Part shown: positions 1 through 19,659 of the stretch, piece by piece
How positions within the stretch are numbered: position 1 is the stretch's first letter
How the letters are laid out: every line of letters begins with the position of its first letter
DNA from: Marsupella aquatica
Taxonomy: Eukaryota; Marchantiophyta
NCBI GenBank assembly: GCA_973895155.1
Contig: OZ316891.1
Span: 1,736,001 to 1,800,000 of the forward strand
Reading direction: 5' to 3'
DNA length: 64,000 bases
Program-made: the position numbers and the translations under genes
The notes under the pieces: generated by a model
The model's database searches: none
The model's input: the letters and a program-made list of their open reading frames with translations, nothing else
Told to the model about the DNA's origin: nothing

Positions 1-840
1 ATTTTAATGTTTACTATGTTTTCTTTCACTTTGCACATTGTAACCTCTTTTGCATTATTTATAATAATTATATACACAATAACGTCTTTCACGCAACTAC
101 GTAGACTTCTGCACAACTTTATTTTATCTAATTTGCAAAACATATTTCTTGTGCAATGATATCTTTTGTGTGACGCACGGGCATTGAATTATCAAAATCA
201 TTCTAATAGAATGTTTCTGTAATTTTGGTAGTGGTTGTTAAGAGTATTCTTATGTGAATGAGAGAATTCAATATCTTTTACACAATGACATCCTTTACAC
301 AACAACATCTTTAATTTGCAAAAATAATGTCATCCTTTTTGCATCGACATTGTTTGCACAATCATGTCCTCTTTTTTGTAAATAAAATTTTTGCGCAATC
401 ATGTCAGTTAGTTAATGATGTCAGTTACTAAACAACGTCTTTTGCATAAAAGACATCTTTACAATGTCTTTCATGCAATGACATGTTTTACACAAAATCA
501 TCTTCTGTGCAATGCACAAGAATTGAACTTATTATGTGTATTCTCTTCAAAACTTTTATCTTGACTTTGTTTTCTTTCACTTTTCTACCCGCTTTCTATA
601 AATATATTACCATCCTTAGCACAAATATGTCCTATTTTTTTGGCAATGTGTTTTGGGCAACAACATGACCATTTACACAACAACACACATAGTTTACTTA
701 ACTACTTCTTGACTTAACCTAACATTGTTTACTAACAACATTGTACTTAACAACATTCTTGAGTTCACACTTGAGTTCACAATATCTTCACTAACTACAT
801 CCATTTATTTATCACCATTTTGTACTACCCATGTCCCCCA
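1..840. repeat. AT-rich degenerate tandem repeat with hairpins
   Basis: Much of this stretch is built from diverged short units resembling ACAAYRACATCTTT, recurring irregularly every 15-40 bases. There is no supportable coding frame. Perfect or near-perfect small hairpins of the form TGTGC-AAT-GCACA occur at 506-518, and a weaker one near 168-178. The same unit and hairpin type occurs at 20700-20832, so this is a dispersed repeat family. It may be decayed Helitron-type sequence, but that is inference. Confidence 0.55.
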
Positions 841-3494
841 TGTCCAGTATCAAGGAGAATCAGTGACTGACCAAAATAAAATTTTTGCCTGACATGATGC
901 GTGGCACCAGCATATATTCTAAGAAGGCAATCAAATTAATAATAAACAGTGTTCATTGCCTTTGGAGCTTGGCCCTGGTACGTGTTCTGCAAATTCTTTA
1001 ATCGTTGCGTGACGCTTCTGGAATCGAAGAGGGCCAACGACGAGTATTGGGCCTGAAGCTTCCCTGGTAGAATTGATTGTAGAGCTCTGGAAAGTCCGTA
1101 ATTGCTACGTGATGATAATGGCTCTCAGGGCGGAAGGCGTACATCGAGGAGATGGTTGAATGTAGTCTTGCAGGGGTCGGATGTACCGCTGCAGGAGATC
1201 GATGTACCGGTGCAGGAGATGAAAGTACTGACTAAAGCTGTTCCACTTTCCACTCCAGCAACTCAGTTGTGTCTTGGTTCACGGCTAAATCGTCCTGCTC
1301 TTTTCGGCCGAGGTCTAGAAGTCAGATCGATACGTTGGGTTCTGTTTGCTCCTGTTCCTGCTGATCTCTTTTCGCCATTCTTGTGCTGGATGCCCAGCAA
1401 GGACGGAGAGGACTGGGGCGAGCGCTGTTCCTGTTCTGGGAAACTACTTCGGCAGTACCGTCAGCGTCCTCATCAAAGTACGTCATCGAAGCCGAATGGT
1501 AGTGTTTGTCACTCGATTTGTGGAGAAAATCGCTAAGACACGTATTCTGCCCTCTGCTCTTGGATCTCCTTTCCCATAAACCTCCAGCTGCTAGCTGCTC
1601 CTTTGATATTAACGTATTCATTGTGGCTTGTCGATGGTTACGATGGTAGTAGTCGGGCGGGGAGCAAGATAAATCGCGAGCTGGGGACAGCATCCTGTAC
1701 TCTAGCTCCTATGCAACAGAATCCACATCGACATTAGAAAAGCAGACCCAGAGGAATGTGTACATTCAATCCGAGTCTGCCAAGGGGCCCATCTTCGAAA
1801 TGGACAGGAGCTGATTGTAGAACCCCAGCAAATCCAGCCAGAACAGTGATTGAATTAATTCTTAATCCGAGTCTGACAATCTGGGACTGGACTGTAAATT
1901 GAACTCAATTCAGAAGAAAGGGGCCTTCAATACTTCCAATCAACAGGAAGGGATTGTGGAACCAGCAAGGAAGTATATATTATGATCAAGGACACATTCA
2001 AACGCACGTCGAATACAATGCATGGCTGGTCAATTTCGACGGGATACCGATGGTAGTAGAGACTTTGTCTGTCAAAGGCAAAGGCCCCAAACTGGGAGAT
2101 TGAACGGGCAGACGTGAGGGAGCAGCCTAGTGGTCGTGCTTTCTTCCCATCCGAGGGAAGTGCAGTATCCGGAGCCAAGTCTCCATACTGAGACGCTGAG
2201 ACAACGACTTCTAGACATCCATTCTTGTAAAGCCGCCCGGGTAGCAATTGTTCTTAATTATGAACGGGGTTATTCATTGTGCAGGGTCTTGAGTTGCTGA
2301 AGAAATCTTACTCGTATAAAGGAGTTTTCGAGCTTTTTATTTCAAGGGGGGGCACCTACAGCCCAAAGAATCGCAAGTTCAGATGCGAATTATGCAAACC
2401 CTTTCCTATCCCAGCACAAGATTTGGGATGGGATCCCATTCAACCTACAGCTCGAAGCTTGTCAGTTTCTAGAAACGAATTTTTGCGTAATCAAAATTTT
2501 CTTATATTCTGTAGCAAAGTGAGGGCTGTTGATAGACTGTCAGTCCCTGTGCAAGGAGAAAGAATGGGTGAGAGGGGAGAAATAACGGCCAGGTGAAATG
2601 TCCTCGGCGAGGACCTAGGGGTGACAGGGGGAATGGCGGGCAAAACAAAATGGCCAGGCAAACGCAAACAATATACATTTTGTATCATGGATAACAAAAG
2701 CGGGTTACACTTTTCATGCAGCCTTGCTTAGACTAACGTAAACAAAACACTGAAGAGCGTGATGGTGAATGGGGAGCCACGAGGTCAGGCCTGCAGCTGC
2801 TTCGTGCAACGTGGATCTCAACTGGCTGGGATCTGCGTGCGGGCGGTGGTCGACTGTGAGTTACAATAAACGGGATTGGTAAGCTAAGAGTCATGTCGAT
2901 ACTATTTGGGGGGCAGCATAGGAAACATCTTCTGTAGTTTTGGGGCTAGGTTTATAATAATTAAAGTTCAGTTTTCTTGTCTTGAACGGAAATGAGGAAG
3001 AGCACAAAGAGAATTAAAGCTCAGTTTTGGGGGAAGCCTAGTACACGTCTTGTCTTCATATCCTCTGTCGAAGGGACTAAAAAGGTTGGAGCATTCAATG
3101 CTGGGAAATGGAACCATCTCAACGTCTCAACGTCTCAACGCTCCAAATTAAATGCCACAATTTGCTTAGCTGCTAGCTTCGAACATCGGTAAAATCTATG
3201 TTACTATGGTAGATTCGAGATGGTGTCGGCAGGATCTCAACAACACTCATCCATAACTTGTAGTTTTGTGAATTTGACAGATGTTCGAAACAAGTGTCTC
3301 AATCTCAGTAGACTGCTTCGTTACAAACAATGGAGGCTTTTTGACTGTGGCCGAGAGCTGGTCTCAATCCCCAGCAGGTCTACAGTACGCAAGAATGTGT
3401 TTGCATTGTCCTCACAGAAACAGTGCTCAACATTTCCCCTCCAGCTGCAATTTGGCTCGATTTCATCAACATCATTCTAGCGATCCTCCCCAAA
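841..3494. other. Unassigned sequence upstream of the phosphatase gene
   Basis: No gene could be supported on either strand; the open frames are short, overlap one another and match no family I recognise. Segments around 1765-1835 and 1915-1975 look like diverged copies of each other (a GGGGCC block followed by GATTGT-GGAACC-AGCAA), suggesting an old duplication. The last few hundred bases probably include the promoter and 5' leader of the phosphatase gene that starts at 3495. Confidence 0.4.
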
Positions 3495-4319
3495 ATGAGG
3501 CAAGTACGAGAGAATCTCTTCCTGGGGGACATCACAGATGCATATTCGGTTCTTCAATCGGCCCAGCCCAAAGTCACACACTTGCTCTCTGTATTTGCAG
3601 AGGAGCTTCTCTCCAGCCAGAACTTCGGAAATCTTTGTTCTCTAGTTACAATAAATACTGCTTGGGCCCCCCGGTCCGTACCTGTCTTCTTCAATACAGG
3701 AAATCCTAGACCATCTCTCGAGGCCCCGGTTTGTGGAGCTGAGGTTGGCCAAGATGTAGCAAGCGAACGGGAGCTCATTCGGAAGACGGTGTCCTTGAGG
3801 GACATGGAATCCGAGAACTTGCTGGACCATCTGGAGTCGTGTCTCGAATTCATAGAAGAGGGGAGGAAGGCTCGAGGAGGTGTGCTAGTTCACTGCCTGG
3901 CTGGAATCTCTCGTAGTGCGTCTGTGGTCACAGCATATCTGATGAGAACTGAGAATCTTCCTTTAATTCATGCTCTGGCGTCTCTTCGTGAAGTGAGTGC
4001 AGCTGTCTGCCCTAACAATGGGTTCATCGATCAGCTGAGAATGTTTGAAGACATGGGTTATAGAGTCGATCAGGAGAGCCCCATTTACAAGCAGTTTCAG
4101 GCTACCACTTTGGCCAGCCGCGCCAAATGCACTCCCGGGTTCAATTGGCTCTCGTTTGGGGGACAGTCGTCGTTTATGAAGCACGTCCACAGTGTCGCTC
4201 CGCCAGGGAAGGGCGGGAAGTCAGTGGCAAAGGGCATTTCATCGAAAGATTCATCAGGTAATGCTCCCTTTCGGGTTTGGAACTTTCGTCTCTGGCGGAG
4301 ACCGTTGGATCCCAAATGA
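3495..4319 (+). CDS. Dual-specificity protein phosphatase, DUSP12/Yvh1 type
   Basis: This is a cysteine-dependent phosphatase of the DUSP12/Yvh1 kind, expected to remove phosphate from Ser/Thr and Tyr. I start at the ATG at 3495 because the protein then opens with the family's usual RENLFLGDITDA strand. The signature HCLAGISRSAS lies at residues 133-143, with nucleophile Cys134 and phosphate-binding Arg140. It is preceded by the conserved VSLRDMESENLL and followed by TAYLMRT, ALASLRE and CPNNGFIDQLRMFE. The open frame ends at 4319 (274 residues), but a good donor (CAG|GTAATG) after 4257 suggests the message is spliced and the C-terminus differs. Family members normally carry a Cys-rich zinc domain with a CxxC start and an EP-WM block; I could not find it in any frame downstream to about 4750. 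The catalytic part is secure; the 3' structure is not. Confidence 0.85.
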   Translation: MRQVRENLFLGDITDAYSVLQSAQPKVTHLLSVFAEELLSSQNFGNLCSLVTINTAWAPRSVPVFFNTGNPRPSLEAPVCGAEVGQDVASERELIRKTVSLRDMESENLLDHLESCLEFIEEGRKARGGVLVHCLAGISRSASVVTAYLMRTENLPLIHALASLREVSAAVCPNNGFIDQLRMFEDMGYRVDQESPIYKQFQATTLASRAKCTPGFNWLSFGGQSSFMKHVHSVAPPGKGGKSVAKGISSKDSSGNAPFRVWNFRLWRRPLDPK

Positions 4320-4369
4320 AACTTTGTTGATGACGTACACTTGTGCTTCTGGAGGCTTTGTCATTACAG

Positions 4370-4690
4370 AGAGTGTGCTGCCGAGGAGCCCTCATTCATT
4401 TCAAATGGATCAATATCATTTCTGGCTTTGGAGGGTATTATAATTGCAGATAGCTCTGGTTTGGAACACCCTTTCTCAAGGTCAGATAGGAGATGGACCA
4501 ATCGAGCGTCTTCTGAAGGCTTGTCACTGTCACTGCAGAGACTCTCATGGGGGCGAGCTGGCATTCAGGTCAAAGATGCGACGAGTTGAATCTCTAGTGT
4601 TCCAGGGTGTTGTAATTGCAGAAAGCTCTTTGAACTAGACGAGCCCTCCATCCAGATCAAGGAGGAGATGAGGAACACTTGTGGCGTCTC
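4370..4690 (+). repeat. Imperfect 171-bp duplication 3' of the phosphatase
   Basis: Two segments share an arrangement of a tract ending TAATTGCAG, then (A/T)AGCTCT-TTGAAC, a CCCT block and a purine-rich AGGAGATG end. They lie about 171 bases apart, at about 4430-4500 and 4601-4671. Each TAATTGCAG looks like a splice acceptor. This may be a duplicated exon of the phosphatase 3' end or non-coding decay. No reading frame across either copy matches the expected zinc domain. Confidence 0.4.
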
Positions 4691-4699
4691 AAGTTTAAG

Positions 4700-7600
4700 T
4701 GATTGCAAACAGCACTGATGTGAAACAGCCTTCATTTGCTTCTTCATGAACGCCACGGGTCATTCCGATCCGTCTAAATCAGTTGTGTTCTGGGATTACT
4801 GACATCGCGTCGCAAATTCGTATGTACCTTTCTTAATGGACGCGATCTCGTTGACCTAGTGCTGTTAAGGGATTATCCGTGGGAAGACAGCTGAAGTGAC
4901 CTTCGCCAGATGTTATGGGCCTTATCACCGCTGGGAAGAAAGAAAGGGAGGGACTTTACGTGGGAAAGGTCTGTACTCATCTGGAGTAGCATTCTTTCTT
5001 CTGTTCTCTGAGACAGAGGGCTGACTACTTGATGGCGAATGCGTTTGGACACTCTCACCCTCATCATCATTGATTGATACAATCCAGACTGTGAATGCGT
5101 TGTCTGCGCCCGTGCACCAATTGGTTGTGCTAAATTTCTCGCAAGAAGAGGATTTTTCAAGGTGCTCTCATTTTCTTCACGGTATCATTGCTGGCCTCAA
5201 CAGCCGAATAGCTTCAATGCCGACAGACGCATTAGACTAGAAAACCATGACATAAGCTCTGTTTCCAGTTGTCAAAACTTTCCAAGAATTGAAGAGCAGA
5301 TAACATCCAAGGGACGGGATGGGACTCCTGAGGTAGATGGGATCTGGCAGACGTATCTTGAGGTTACCAGCCCTGAGTTGGCAATTTTGTCTTAGTAGAC
5401 TTGTTAAATTCATTTGTTTCCCAGACATCGTTGGATATCTGGAATTGAAGGTTTTCAGAAAGAGACTGGGCCCTTGATTTATAGAGATTTTCAGAGCAGA
5501 AAGGAATTCTCACCAGCTGCCTTTCGGCCAAGTCCAATCTGAAACGGATCGTTGTGTGTTGGTTGAGTGCTAGTGACACTACTTGGCTATACCCAAAACT
5601 TCTAGTCAGAGCACTTTCAAATAGTTTTCTACGTGTGACTATCGTCTCGTTTCTGGTTTGATGCATTTTGGACGAATGAACACAATCATGGACTACCACA
5701 AAGTGAAGTCGTGAGCTGGACAGGAACTTGACCAAGTCCAATGGAGACTTTCTGGCAAGGAGCCCTATGATGGATCTACTAGATAGCTAGGGGACTCTGG
5801 GTGATGATCTAATCCAAGGGCTGATTAGTAGGCAGAGGCATATGGAAGGCCACAACAGTGGGGCACAAGGCATTAAGGGGAACGGAAAATTACAACAGAA
5901 GATTTGTTTGCATCCTTTGACCACATTCAAGATATAAAGGAGCATTGGATCATTCTATAGGATCCTTATCGCCAACATGTTCAAAGCTGGGACTGACCAC
6001 AGTGGAATGAAGTATTGAACCTTCCTGACAGTTGGGACAATACCATAATACACCATATTGTCACATTTTGATGACAGTTGGGACAATACCGTAATACACC
6101 ATATTGTCACATTTTGATGAGCAATTACATCAACAACTGACAGCCAGTACACTCTGTGAATCAAACAAAATAATTGGGTGTGTCTTGGTGTGGAGGACTC
6201 AGATTATTAAACAGACTAATTAGGCTTATCCTGGTATGGAGTGACAATGCCATACTACAACACTCAGTGAATTAAACCGAATAATTGCGTTTACTTGGTC
6301 AGGAAGTGACAATGCCATGGTACACAGTATATTGACACATTTTGATGAGCAATTACCACGACACTTAAATTGACTTGATCAACCCAGTAAAGGATCTGGA
6401 GGAAATCAGGGGGAGAAGAGAAGAGAAGAGAACCCAAATGTGGCGACAAATATTTGTGAACAGCATCGTTCATTTCCCAAGAAATAGAATGCACGGTCAG
6501 CACCCTGTCGTGACCAGGCCTTCATTGTTTGTCAAGGAATACTGCTTACTGTACAAATCGGAGGTTTCATTAGAAAGCTAAACTCGTCGGTTACCATCAT
6601 GGCCACAAAGGAATGCCACATTCGTGATCCACAGAATCCAGAATAACAGTTTCTCTCCAACTCTTGTGACTGAGGGTAATTGATGTATAGGGACTCTGAA
6701 AGACCTGAATCGCATTCATTTCGGAAGGTATGAAGTGTAACACAACTCGTGTGATTGCAAACAAAACAATAGAAATCCAAAGATATTTTCGCCTTCGCAA
6801 TCAACATTGATGCTTGCAGTGATATCCCAATATGCTCATACTCCCATCATTCGAGGTGTTTAAAAATAAAATGTTACAACAGGCATCAGAGCAGCTCTTT
6901 CATAATTGTGTACTGCGATGGGTCTTAACATGCCTGCAGTTGCCAAGTCTAACCTGCCGATGGGCAACATGAAAGATTGGCGCCTCCAGTTAACAATGAA
7001 CGGACCATTGCTTTAGATTATTATCACGACTTAGAAAGGAACTTCCTCAATAGTTGCTCCGTTCTTGTACAAACCCAATGACTCCCGAAGCTGAATCAAT
7101 ATATAAAACAAGCTTCTACAAGTCATCATCCTCAACCAGCTCAAGTGAGAATGATAGTTTCATTAGCTACCATTGCCACAGAGGTTTGGATCTTCCTACC
7201 ATTCATTCCTACTGAGCTGAACCTATACTGCGAACCATGCAGTGACATTCTACAAGTTATTTGCATAATTGTGGCAACTTCAAAGGCAGCGCTTTGCGTT
7301 TTGCCTTAACTCTTCAGGTACAGGACCGTTGGCAGGTACCGAACTTGGATACTGAACTGACAAACCATCTAGTACTGAAGCATATACCAGCATGATCCAA
7401 AGCCACGACACGATCAATCCAACGTTCATACTCAGCTCCCTAGTTGTAATGGCGAAGTAGATGACCTGAGTATTCCAATCTGCTCTACTCATTGACCTGT
7501 GCTGGTCAGCGTTGTCATTTCCTTCGGAAACGAACTGCCACATACTGTGGCCGGTGTGGGCAGCAACATTGACTTCACCCCATTGATCACACTTGAAAGA

Positions 7601-7849
7601 GAATATATCGACACCAGAGGAGCACGTTGCTCTCACTAGGAAAACTAATACAAACGTCAGGGAAGTTACCAGTCGACCTCAGTGGATGGAGGTCTGAACA
7701 AATGCATCATAAGAATCCTTTCGTCAAAAGAATTGTAAACTAGGACATCCACCTCACGAAGTATCAGCCAAACCATGGATTCAGATTGAATATCTCGCCC
7801 ACCCCATAGATAAGCATTTCGTCAAACTATAATTAGCTGGTATAACAAA
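4700..7849. other. Intergenic stretch with small tandem repeats
   Basis: I see no supportable gene. A near-exact 46-bp tandem duplication (GACAGTTGGGACAATACC start) lies at 6027-6118, with a more diverged relative at 6301-6350. A GA-rich tract lies near 6408-6432. The part adjoining 7849 should contain the 3' UTR and polyadenylation region of the SR140 gene on the minus strand. Confidence 0.45.
6027..6118. repeat. 46-bp tandem duplication
   Basis: Two adjacent 46-bp units starting GACAGTTGGGACAATACC differ at one base (CATAAT versus CGTAAT). The next stretch (ATGAGCAATTAC) recurs with a third diverged relative near 6301-6360. It is non-coding. Confidence 0.85.
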
Positions 7850-15699
<7,850 letters not shown>

Positions 15700-16903
15700 C
15701 GCCTGGGTGTAACCACAGTTGAATTAGATATGGACTCGTAATCAAGAAGTCCTAAGCACAGGCCGATCATTCACGGAAAAGCCCCTCCTGACAGATCTAG
15801 AGCCAATCGTACGCTTTAGGTTTTAATCAACACTCCAGTCGGGGTAACCCTGTAAACCAACCGTGGGCAGACATCCAGTGTGCCCTAAACCTCCATGGAA
15901 GTTCAGTCCTTCGTTCATCCCTCTCCCACACAGTGCAACGACCACAGCAGCAGCCCTCTTCCGAGTAAGGGCACATTACATCGAATGCCACATCACAATT
16001 CACGGTCCTGACCTTAAAAGCCAGGAAACGCGCGTGATTTGTAAATTGAAATGCTGTGCGTACAGTGTAGATAATTACATTCTGAAAGTTTTTTGGGGGG
16101 GAGGGGAGGTTTACAGAACCCACCCCGAAGAACTTTCGCACCGCATTACTGGGAGGGAGCCGCGAAATATGTGAATTATCTGGCGTGTTAAGTAGACATC
16201 CCGACAAGATCAAGCTGTAGATGTATGACTACCTACCGTGAAATGCTTTCCTGAAAGCTCGAGGACAAACCCTATTCCCTCATAAGATGAAAATGGACGT
16301 ACATAGTCCAACGAAAGGCAAAACTCGTCACAATCTGAATATATCATCATTAGACAGGTTAAGACTGCACTGTCGCCCTTACCATAACTTGCTCTGCTCG
16401 CTTCTTATGCTTCTAACCCTTCTCGTCCCCTTTCTCCTTCTTCTCTATCATTCATTCATTCTTTCCTCCTAAACCTTCCTTGCCTTCCGCATATATAAAC
16501 TCGTCTACATGTAAACCCTGTTCTTCTGTTTCCCTCGAGCCCAAACTACTGCGGCATTGGCATCGTCATCCTAGGGCCCCGCATCCCTGCCGTTGTCTCC
16601 CGCTTCTTCCGCCATTCCAGAATGAGCCTCCTCCTGCTCCCAATCCCGTTCACGTTCCTGTCCACCCCGTCCGCTCCACCTGCCATTATCATCCTCCTCC
16701 GACGCAACCCAAACCTTCTGCAGCTACTGTCCCTCATAGCCAATTATCACTATGTCCTCCCATCAGCGAGCACGAAATCAGGAGCATGAGCAAGCTGCGC
16801 GGGCAGGCAACAATTGCCTCTGCCGTTGTCTTTATCTGTCTCACAAGGCAGGTAACAGCAATCTCTCAACCTCTCACCCTCTCACCCTCGCAGGCAACGA
16901 CAA

Positions 16904-16945
<42 letters not shown>

Positions 16946-17308
16946 GTGGTCTGGTCTAGTGTCTTCTAATCGAATCTACTTCGCTGACTCGCCCTTCATG
17001 TCCCTCGCCTCGCTCCTCGTGCGTTGCGTCCTGTTTGCTTCATTGCTTGCCCGACGGGTCACTCATCACTCGCCAGTCTACTCCTGCGCGTCCGCCATGA
17101 ACATGAAAAATGTGGAGACCGCAGAGAGAGAAGAGAGAAGAGAGAAGCAGCCATGCCCCCTGCCCCAAAGGCGCAGTGTGGGACTCGGCAGGAAAGGCCT
17201 GGTGGAGGACGCACCTAACAAGGAAAGGAACAAGACTACAGTTGAGAGACTAGGGTTGCCCATTGATAGTCCTTGCCCCCTCTTTCTTTTGTAAGTCGCT
17301 ACTGTAGA
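15700..17308. other. SR140 upstream region and CT-rich spacer
   Basis: The first few hundred bases hold the promoter and 5' leader of SR140 on the minus strand. A G-rich tract (TTTTTTGGGGGGGAGGGGAGG) lies at 16090-16110. From about 16370 to 17150 the plus strand is C- and CT-rich, with a (TC)n run at about 16910-16942. The long frames here translate to low-complexity Pro/Ser/Leu peptides and match no family, so I do not call them genes. Confidence 0.5.
16908..16943. repeat. (TC)n microsatellite
   Basis: A near-perfect dinucleotide CT run of about 16 units with one TTT interruption lies within a broader CT-rich stretch. Confidence 0.9.
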
Positions 17309-17310
17309 CC

Positions 17311-17637
17311 TAAAGGTAGAGTTCATGAGCCACTATTAGGGGCTCTCAAACCTCACAAATTGATGAAGTAGTCTAAAGGTAGAGTTCATGAGCCACTATT
17401 TAGGGGAATAGTGGCTCTCAAACCTCACAAATTGATGGAGTAGTCTAAAGGTAGAGTTCATGAGCCACTATTTAGGGGCTCTCAAACCTCACAAATTGAT
17501 GGAGTAGTCTAAAGGTAGAGTTCATGAGCCACTATTTAGGGGCTCTCAAACCTCACAAATTGATGGAGTAGTCTAAAGGTAGAGTTCATGAGCCATTATT
17601 TAGGGGCTCTCAAACCTCACAAATTGATGGAGCTTGA
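17311..17637. repeat. 64-bp minisatellite, five copies
   Basis: Five head-to-tail units start TAAAGGTAGAGTTCATGAGC at 17311, 17374, 17446, 17510 and 17574, giving periods of 63, 72, 64 and 64. The second unit carries an extra 8 bases that create an inverted CCACTATT/AATAGTGG pair. More diverged relatives continue at about 17700-17760 and 17765-17830. The core is also visible near 40655-40800, so the unit is dispersed. No coding potential is visible. Confidence 0.93.
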
Positions 17638-17639
17638 CT

Positions 17640-19450
17640 ACTAAGTTATGCTTATGGACTGAATTGGCCTCTTTTTTCTTAAATCGCTAGTAGAACCTGG
17701 AGGTAGAGTTCATGAGCCATTAGGGGATCTCAAAATTCAAAAAGTGATGGACCTTAAGTAAAGTTATGGTTATGGGCGGAGCCATTTGGGGTTCTCAAAC
17801 CTCAGAAATTTATGGACCTTAATTACTAAGTTAAGATTATGGACAGAAAAAGTGATGGACTTCAAAATTCATAATCCATAACTTTTTATAAAGATCATTG
17901 GTCATATGGCAGGAGAATAAGTCAATGCAAAGGCTAGTGAAAATATATATATATATATAACCCCGTGAAAAAGCTATGGCCAAAGTCATCATCTGTAACT
18001 ATGAAGCTTTGAGAGGCCCATTAGAATCACTAGCCTAAGTATCCGTGCTAAGGGCTCCCCTTACTTACCCAAACTCCATGCCCATCTTGTTCACAAGCAT
18101 AACTCTGAACATCAAATATTTATGAACCCCCGAGTTTTTCTCAAAGTTCCACCACTCATGCACCACAACTTGACTTTACAATTAATCCGTGGACCCCCAT
18201 GTTCATCCAAGGAATGTTTGTGTGATTAAGTGAATCAATTTTCATCAAGGCGGTAACCAATGGTTTTGAGTCTCCCGATAGTGTTGGTGTGTGCTCGTAC
18301 AAAAACAAATGCTCAAAAGATAGAGATCTATCAAACGGAAGGTTGAATGTGGAGGAATTGAGCTTTCTTATAGGTTTTGCTTACACATTGGAAAAATCAT
18401 CTTTCAATCATTCTTGATTGATTGTTTGTGAGTTACATTGAGCATTACCGCCACAAGACAGACTAGAGCACAACACTCAACTGTTGGCAAAAGAGCGCTT
18501 GTCAATTTGGTGGGAAAAATACACAAAACAAACGAGCCGTCACTTCAAACAAAGGATTTGTAGTTATTTTTATTTAAAAAAGTTATGGTGTGAGGGGAAG
18601 ACCAACAATTGTTTCTTTGACATAGAGGCTGCATTTGGCGTCAACCTGTGTTTAGAGTGAGCTTTAGTTGAAGAATATCTAAGAAATGCAAACAATTCAA
18701 GTCAGGAAGCAAGCATTGTGGACAAGCGATGGTGACGTAATCAAAGAAATCAATTTGTAGCGGCTAAGTTTGTGACGGTGACAAGATTGTGATATCTCTT
18801 AATCGTGAAAGGGTTTCCAATGAGCCTCAAATTGATAAATTTTGTCAAGTTTCATATGAGTTTTTGAATATCTTTGCCTTTCCAATGAGTGTTAGTATAA
18901 ATTTTTTTGATTATCAGTTCATGAATTCTTTTAGCTTTCTAATATTGAGTCTGACATTTACAAATTTTATGCCAGATTTTGTCACGGTACTCAGAGATCA
19001 GGAGGTGTTCAAACTTTTTAACTTTCTAATGTGTGACATTGAGATTATTTGTCAAGAAATAGAGAGATCATGAGTATCTAAATTTCTCTAGCTTTCCAAT
19101 GAAACTAACATTGATAGATTTTGTCAAGTACTAAGGAGATGATGAGTTTTTAATTTTACTCTAGCTTTCCAATGAGTGACATTGAGAAATTTTATCAAGA
19201 CATTACTAAAGAGATCACGAGTTTCTAAATCTTGATCTTGAATTTTCCAATGAATCAAACATTGGCAAATTTTATCAATTACTAAGGAGATTTATTATTT
19301 AGTTTTACAATGTGAAGCCAATGGGTTTTAATTATGTACATTTCTATCAATTGATTTTTTCAAACTTACAAACAATTAAAAAATACAAGCATTTTGATAT
19401 AAAACACTGATATATTTTTGACAAACATCAAAATGGTAACTTTGTTTTAC
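17640..19450. repeat. AT-rich spacer with diverged 70-85 bp satellite
   Basis: After an (AT)n run at about 17943-17960 comes unassigned sequence. From about 18810 to 19300 a diverged unit repeats roughly six times: TTTCCAATGAG, then ACATTGAGAAATTTTGTCAAG, then an AGGAGATCATGAGTTT block. Spacing is about 70-85 bases. A 94-residue open frame crosses it but simply translates the repeat, so it is not called as a gene. Confidence 0.6.
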
Positions 19451-19532
19451 TAAATGACATCTCTTCCTTTATATTTTGGTTTTTTTACGTTTAATATTTA
19501 CGGCATGGCGCCCCAAAAATTACGTTGTTTTT

Positions 19533-19593
19533 GCCACAAACAGGAATGTGCACGTTTGTTATTGTTAAAAGTAGGATCATTCCTGTTTGTGGC
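19533..19593. repeat. Perfect 16-bp inverted repeat with 29-bp spacer
   Basis: GCCACAAACAGGAATG at 19533-19548 is exactly reverse-complemented at 19578-19593, with 29 intervening bases. The arms could form a strong hairpin in RNA or DNA. GGCGC motifs lie just outside both arms. It could be the core of a small foldback element or a small-RNA precursor; neither is proven. Confidence 0.85.
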
Positions 19594-19659
19594 TAGTTGT
19601 GATGATGTGGCGCAACCTCATGGCAGAGAATTTGCAAGAGACCCCTAATGGGGGTCCGT

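Noticed and set aside
7280-7636. 118-residue minus-strand frame with a hydrophobic segment
   Set aside because: It lacks an ATG at its start, matches no family I know, and lies just past the SR140 3' end; not enough to call a gene.
16480-17294. Overlapping Pro/Ser-rich plus-strand frames of 159 and 180 residues
   Set aside because: They run through a CT microsatellite and C-rich spacer, give low-complexity peptides and have no splice or family support.
17311-17637. CRISPR array
   Set aside because: Units are contiguous 64-bp tandem copies without unique spacers, in a plant nuclear sequence.
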